The translations under genes and the position numbers were made by a program. Below, one piece after another: positions 59,797-64,000 of a stretch of 64,000 nt of DNA. Every line of letters begins with the position of its first letter. Position 1 is the first letter of the stretch. This DNA is from Moorena producens 3L. GTDB taxonomy: Bacteria; Cyanobacteriota; Cyanobacteriia; Cyanobacteriales; Coleofasciculaceae. Under the pieces are notes generated by a model that was not told the origin of the DNA, ran no database searches, and was given only the letters and a program-made list of their open reading frames with translations. The stretch spans positions 37,409 through 101,408 of the forward strand of contig NZ_GL890964.1 of assembly GCF_000211815.1 (NCBI RefSeq), in the 5' to 3' direction.

Positions 59797-62388
59797 TTGC
59801 TCTTGTTGTGTTGCTGGATCTGGACTAAACCATTCCATTACCTTGTCATTAAGAAGTCCGCCAAACAGCCAAGCCCCTAATCCTACAAATAAGGTCGCTA
59901 TTATGCTCATCAGAGCAAGTTTATTGGAGAGATTCCATTTCTTCTCTGTGGGTGACTCATTCAAGGTAACTTCTAAATTCTTGTTGTTAGAATCTCTACC
60001 TGCTGCTCCTATGACCGTACTTCCGTCCCCAACCTTGATTTCGCTTTTTTCAGACATAGTTTTACTACCTGTAGCTTCAATATTAATAGTAATAGATGGA
60101 TCAGCTTTTTTTAGCTGTCGATAGATATCTAGTTGTTCATCTTTTGTGAACTGCTTTAAATCTATCACATCATCAATTAAACGTAACACCTTAACTGTAT
60201 TATAGGGAGGACTACCACATTCAATCGTATCCTTACCATAAGCAATCCGCTCTCTTAATTGATCAAATTCATAGAAATGAGGATTTTGACTGTTTTTACA
60301 AGTAGAACAATTACAGGGGATAAACTTACTACACTTCAATCGGTTATAAGACTTATGGATCTGATCTAGTTCGTAAGTAACAGTAGTCAACAAGTCTCGT
60401 TTATGTCTACCAGTAACTCTAATTTTAATTTCTCGTTTTTCGTAATATTCAATTACTTCTGCTTTGGTGTTATCTTTGTTTAAGATAACTCCACTTTTCC
60501 AGACATATTGCTGCTGGTAAATCCACTTATCCATGACCACAATAAACCGAGTAATAATACCTTTGGGCATGAATTCATAGGTATAGCGGAGAATTAGATT
60601 GTCAGATTCATCCCAATCATACTCAGGTTGATTTAAACTTAGTAGTTGTGGCGCGATGTAGCTATATTCACTTCCAGGGATTGGATAGCAAAGTTGAAAC
60701 TTCATCATCAATTGTAGCAGTTCATCCTGCATATAAGCATATTTTTCTTCCGACCAAATTTTTTCTAAATCAGCGCGGTTAAAGCGACCTAGATTCCGAA
60801 TAACTTGATTGTTATCCAGCACTTTATAGACAGCATAAGTCCCCCATTCCGGTTTGATAATTACCGTTTTCTTTAATAGAGGGTCATCTTGAAAATGCAA
60901 ACACACTCCCAGATCGTGTAGGTACCCGCTTAACTGTAATTTATCGTTGTATAAAGTAAACCCATTGTTTGAGCAGATGTTTAGATATTCATCCAGACTG
61001 ATGTGATTACGGCTATCTTCTTCTAAAGCTTCTCTGACTTGTTTCCATGTTCTAGGTAAAGCTGCTTCTTTGATGTGGGGGAGGTTGCTAATATAAAATT
61101 TAATTTGGGTAAGAATATCCTCTAAACCTCGGTTAGTAGCTAGGTTTGTTGCTAGAGTTTCTTTCAAGTTGGTAAACTGTCCCCGTAAGGCGCGCTCATT
61201 TATTTCTCTATGACGATCTTGTTTCTCATTCTTGATAATTAAGAGAGGACTGTTGTCGCTTAATAGTTCTACTATATTAAGCCAGTAGTAGAAGTCTGTG
61301 TCTTCTTTCCTGGTATCTGCTACTAGGGTGTAAAGGGAACGTTTGGTCAGGAAGAATTGATGGGTGGCGTGATAAATTTCTTGTCCCCCAAAGTCCCAGA
61401 TATTAACCCGAAAGTCTCGACCGTTCTCCAGTGGAAATTCCCATTGGATAATGTCAATTCCTTCTGTAGTTTTTTCATTTTGCTGTAGTTGATAGTCTGG
61501 CTTTTCTATCTTTTTGGCTAGTGTTGTTTTTCCAGCACCTGCTTCACCGACAATCAGGAGTTTTGCTTCATAGATATAATCTTTTCCTTCTTCCAGCAGT
61601 TGTCGGAAATAATCTCTGATTGCTTCAATCCCATTTTTTACAATTTCTATTGGTGGAGTTTCAAGGGGATTTACCATTAAATCAAGCTCGGTTAAGTTGG
61701 TAAGCTTGGTGAGGGATTCTGGGACTGTTGTTAATTGATTATCGCTTAAATAAAGCTCGGTTAAGTTGGTAAGCTTGGTGAGGGATTCTGGGACTGTTGT
61801 TAATTGATTATCGCTTAAATCAAGCAGGGTTAAGTTGGTAAGCTTGGTGAGGGATTCTGGGACTGTTGTTAATTGATTATCGCTTAAATAAAGCTCGGTT
61901 AAGTTGGTAAGCTTGGTGAGGGATTCTGGGACTGTTGTTAATTCATTAAAGCTTAAATCAAGCTGGGTTAAGTTGGTAAGCTTGGTGAGGGATTCTGGGA
62001 CTGTTGTTAATTCATTTACGCTTAAGTCAAGCTGGGTTAATTGGGTTAGCTTGGTGAGGGATTCTGGGACTGTTGTTAATTCATTTCCGCTTAAATCAAG
62101 CTGGGTTAAGTTGGTAAGCTTTCCGATGGATTCTGGGACTGTTGTTAATTTATTTATACTTAAATCAAGCTGGGTTAAGTTGGTAAGCTTTCCGATGGAT
62201 TCTGGGACTGTTGTTAATTTATTGTCGCTTAAATCCAATTCTTCCAACTGTGATAAATTAAAAACTTCAATTGGTATTTCAGTTAACTGATCATCATCAA
62301 AAATAACAGTATTGCTTAAATATAAATGCTTAAGCTGCTTCTCTTTTGCTTTTGTTATTATCTTAACAATATGTTTTGGGACAGCCAT
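59782..62388 (-). CDS. LRR-Roc-COR (ROCO) GTPase with C-terminal membrane anchor
   Basis: An 868-residue ROCO protein. Leucine-rich repeats (about 50-240): eight or more 23-residue units of the LTKLTNLTELYLSDNQLTTVPES type. Roc GTPase (about 275-450): P-loop GEAGAGKTT (281-289), switch DFGGQEIYHATHQFFL, and IKNEKQD as the G4-like motif. COR domain (about 460-690). Then a Cys cluster (CNCSTCKNS), a polar VGDGSTVIGAAGRDSNN linker, and one C-terminal helix (about 824-846, ALMSIIATLFVGLGAWLFG). Bacterial ROCO proteins are GTP-switched dimers of unknown output. The last residues and stop come from a dispersed repeat. It probably signals at the membrane. Confidence 0.93.
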   Translation of the reverse strand: MAVPKHIVKIITKAKEKQLKHLYLSNTVIFDDDQLTEIPIEVFNLSQLEELDLSDNKLTTVPESIGKLTNLTQLDLSINKLTTVPESIGKLTNLTQLDLSGNELTTVPESLTKLTQLTQLDLSVNELTTVPESLTKLTNLTQLDLSFNELTTVPESLTKLTNLTELYLSDNQLTTVPESLTKLTNLTLLDLSDNQLTTVPESLTKLTNLTELYLSDNQLTTVPESLTKLTNLTELDLMVNPLETPPIEIVKNGIEAIRDYFRQLLEEGKDYIYEAKLLIVGEAGAGKTTLAKKIEKPDYQLQQNEKTTEGIDIIQWEFPLENGRDFRVNIWDFGGQEIYHATHQFFLTKRSLYTLVADTRKEDTDFYYWLNIVELLSDNSPLLIIKNEKQDRHREINERALRGQFTNLKETLATNLATNRGLEDILTQIKFYISNLPHIKEAALPRTWKQVREALEEDSRNHISLDEYLNICSNNGFTLYNDKLQLSGYLHDLGVCLHFQDDPLLKKTVIIKPEWGTYAVYKVLDNNQVIRNLGRFNRADLEKIWSEEKYAYMQDELLQLMMKFQLCYPIPGSEYSYIAPQLLSLNQPEYDWDESDNLILRYTYEFMPKGIITRFIVVMDKWIYQQQYVWKSGVILNKDNTKAEVIEYYEKREIKIRVTGRHKRDLLTTVTYELDQIHKSYNRLKCSKFIPCNCSTCKNSQNPHFYEFDQLRERIAYGKDTIECGSPPYNTVKVLRLIDDVIDLKQFTKDEQLDIYRQLKKADPSITINIEATGSKTMSEKSEIKVGDGSTVIGAAGRDSNNKNLEVTLNESPTEKKWNLSNKLALMSIIATLFVGLGAWLFGGLLNDKVMEWFSPDPATQQEQLDES
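61690..62235. repeat. 69-bp tandem repeats of the LRR coding region
   Basis: About eight head-to-tail 69-nt units. The 61690-61970 units are nearly identical, the older ones (62030-62235) more diverged, suggesting recent expansion and possibly variable copy number. Confidence 0.9.
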
Positions 62389-62670
62389 TTTTATGATTTA
62401 TTAATTAGAAATTATAGCGGTTTTTAGGTGAGGTACATTTTTTTTTAGGGAGCAGGGAGCAGGGAGCAGGGAGCAGGTAAAAGGCAAGAGGTAAAAAATC
62501 CTATGTACCTCATTAAAATAAAAACTGCTATACTTATCAAGTTCGTAGGGTGCGTTAGGGACGGGGGAGGCATGATTGTAGTGTTAGGATAATCCCTCCC
62601 GTAACGCACCATCCAAACGGCAAAAATGAGATGCACCCTTTCAAGAATACCAAATTTTAGGACATAACTA

Positions 62671-62922
62671 ATGTCAGAAGTCACAATTAACTTACCTGAA
62701 GACGTTTTTAGTGCCCGTCGCCTTCCCCCAGAAGAATTTGTGCAGGAAATGCGGCTTGCTGCTGCTATCTACTGGTATCAAAAGCGGGAAATCTCCATGG
62801 AAAAAGCAGCCTCCGTCGCTGGGTTAAACCGTAGGGACTTTCTTGCCGCCCTATCGCGGGAACAAATTGATGTCTTTGCTGTTGACTTTGATGATCTAGA
62901 GCGTGAGTTAAACCGTGGCTGA
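62671..62922 (+). CDS. UPF0175-family antitoxin
   Basis: An 83-residue UPF0175 protein: VTINLPEDVFSARRLPPEEFVQEMRLAAAIYWYQKREISMEKAASVAGLNRRDFLAAL matches this family of small helix-turn-helix antitoxins. The stop overlaps the GTG start of the DUF3368 gene by 8 nt. The usual role is to neutralise the partner and repress the operon. A GTAGGGTGCGTTA..TAACGCACC inverted pair upstream (62547-62610) is a generic intergenic repeat. Confidence 0.9.
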   Translation: MSEVTINLPEDVFSARRLPPEEFVQEMRLAAAIYWYQKREISMEKAASVAGLNRRDFLAALSREQIDVFAVDFDDLERELNRG

Positions 62923-63400
62923 ACTTCCTGCTATCAACACATCCCCCCTAATTTTTCTAACCAAAGGTAGCTGTCTCGACTTGTTACAAATAATCAGCCC
63001 ATCCATAATTGTCCCTCAAGCTGTTGCCACGGAAATTCAGGCATATGGGGAGACAGACGTAACAGCAGTTGCCCTCAAGAATACTGATTGGTTAGTAGTA
63101 CAAGACACACCAACCATCCCTACAGTCATTCAAAGTTGGGATTTGGGACCGGGAGAGTCAGCCGTACTCACGTTGGGATATGCAAAGCCCGGTACAGAAG
63201 TAATCCTAGATGATTTAGCCGCCCGTCGTTGTGCCACTGCTTTGGGTATTCCAGTACGGGGGACATTAGGTATAGTTCTTACCGCTAAACAAAGGGGGGT
63301 AATACCTGCTGCACGCCCAGTTTTAGAACAATTGCGCTTGTGTGGGATGTATTTATCTGACCGAGTGATGAATCAAGCATTGGCGTTGGTGGGGGAATAA
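62915..63400 (+). CDS. DUF3368 PIN-fold toxin
   Basis: 161 residues from GTG 62915. The PIN-like fold shows INTSPLIFLTKG at the start (Asn in place of the usual first Asp, typical for DUF3368), LGPGESAVLTLGY with Glu, and VILDDLAARRCATALGI with the Asp pair. DUF3368 proteins pair with UPF0175 antitoxins as TA modules; they are thought to be ribonucleases. Translationally coupled to the antitoxin. Confidence 0.9.
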   Translation: MAELPAINTSPLIFLTKGSCLDLLQIISPSIIVPQAVATEIQAYGETDVTAVALKNTDWLVVQDTPTIPTVIQSWDLGPGESAVLTLGYAKPGTEVILDDLAARRCATALGIPVRGTLGIVLTAKQRGVIPAARPVLEQLRLCGMYLSDRVMNQALALVGE

Positions 63401-63537
63401 GACGAATCAACTATGGATATGGCTATTGATCACTAAGCGATCGCTTTTTTTTACAAGATACATAAAAAGAGTCATTTGTCAACACAATCGGTTGTTTAGA
63501 CAGGAGAGCAGAAATTCATCCCCTCGCAGCCATATTA
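63401..63537. other. Short intergenic between convergent TA genes
   Basis: AAGCGATCGCTT followed by T6 (63434-63452 region) forms a palindrome plus T-run and might terminate the UPF0175/DUF3368 operon. The palindrome is a HIP1 site without loop, so confidence is low. Confidence 0.35.
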
Positions 63538-63963
63538 CTAATTATTCAGCTCGAATAACTGGACAAAACCCTTCCTTTGCAACCCCTCTTTAAGTTTTTT
63601 ATCTCCTGTCCAAAGCAAGCCCCCTAATTCTATAGTCAAAGCCACATGAGGAGTATCGGTTTCGTCAATATCCCGACACAACTCATAAGCTGTTGCTAAA
63701 TGTTCTGCTGTAATCAAGTCTTCTTTATAGAGATTAATACGTTTGAGCAATATCTGGTAAATCGTAACAATCTCTTCTTCTCTTAACTGACTGGCTTTGA
63801 GTATCTTCTCCTTGCGCTTAAATAATTCTACCAGCACCTGCTCACAGATAAAAAAGTTATAATTTGAGTCGAGTAGTAACTCACTAAAACGGGATTTGTC
63901 TCTGAGTAATGCTGAGAACAAAATGTTGGTATCAACTATAACTGGTTGGTTTTGTCCAATCAC
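63538..63963 (-). CDS. PIN-domain protein (VapC-like toxin)
   Basis: A 141-residue PIN protein, start GTG 63963: PVIVDTNILFSALL (first Asp), ICEQVLVELFKR (Glu), DIDETDTPHVALTIELGGLLWTGDKKLKEGL (remaining acids with the TGD motif). All expected nuclease acids are present. A partner antitoxin, if any, would lie upstream beyond the window edge, since no small gene precedes it here. Confidence 0.85.
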   Translation of the reverse strand: MIGQNQPVIVDTNILFSALLRDKSRFSELLLDSNYNFFICEQVLVELFKRKEKILKASQLREEEIVTIYQILLKRINLYKEDLITAEHLATAYELCRDIDETDTPHVALTIELGGLLWTGDKKLKEGLQRKGFVQLFELNN

Positions 63964-64000
63964 AATTTACTACTTATCAAGTTTAGATTTAACCAATGAC

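Noticed and set aside
61904..62290. 128-codon plus-strand ORF with periodic sequence
   Set aside because: Antisense shadow of the 69-bp LRR repeats.

Overview
The window looks like chromosome of a filamentous marine cyanobacterium of the Moorena/Moorea type. This is inferred from many HIP1 octamers (GCGATCGC), a Tic20-like gene, several PEP-CTERM proteins, PKS/NRPS pieces, and dense families of small dispersed repeats and heptanucleotide tandem repeats between genes. No tRNA, rRNA or CRISPR array was recognised. All coordinates and counts are by eye.

Layout. 0-18.3 kb is mostly core: FAH-family enzyme, Tic20, an IS605-type TnpB with likely omega-RNA hairpins, glyA, a 1.9 kb repeat-filled gap, a PEP-CTERM protein, an RND efflux pair (pump gene frameshifted), Uma2, queA and aroA. 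18.7-31.3 kb is an envelope/exopolysaccharide-like locus: three glycosyltransferases, a sulfotransferase, an O-antigen-ligase-like membrane protein, a lone AT-ACP-TE protein, and an embedded ATPase + Toprim-like pair that resembles an anti-phage module.

31.4-48.0 kb is a single-strand (minus) gene set that reads as a biosynthetic cluster for a 4-hydroxybenzoate-derived product. DAHP synthase and chorismate lyase would supply 4-hydroxybenzoate. An AMP ligase and a free carrier protein would activate it. A halogenase-like flavoenzyme and a PobA-like hydroxylase would tailor it, and a C-PCP-TE protein with no A domain would condense and release it. Downstream lie exported PEP-CTERM cupins and an SGNH hydrolase, a broken GST and a TauE/SafE permease. 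The pobA-cupin unit is tandemly duplicated, and one pobA copy is wrecked by a TA-flanked MITE. The block has few HIP1 sites and is bracketed by two copies of a glycosyltransferase gene segment (30878-31162 and 48701-49012), so it looks like an insertion into the glycosyltransferase locus.

49.2-53.5 kb holds a KS-AT-KR polyketide synthase without an ACP. Its AT has lost the catalytic His (Asn737), while the AT-ACP-TE protein 26 kb away carries an intact AT, an ACP and a TE, so the two are complementary. A truncated, Ser-less ACP relic lies just upstream of the PKS gene.

54-64 kb is a conflict/toxin-antitoxin region: a RelE-like toxin truncated by a repeat with its antitoxin, Uma2, a pentapeptide-repeat membrane protein frameshifted inside a hexanucleotide array, an LRR-Roc-COR (ROCO) protein with near-identical LRR repeats, a UPF0175/DUF3368 pair and another PIN protein.
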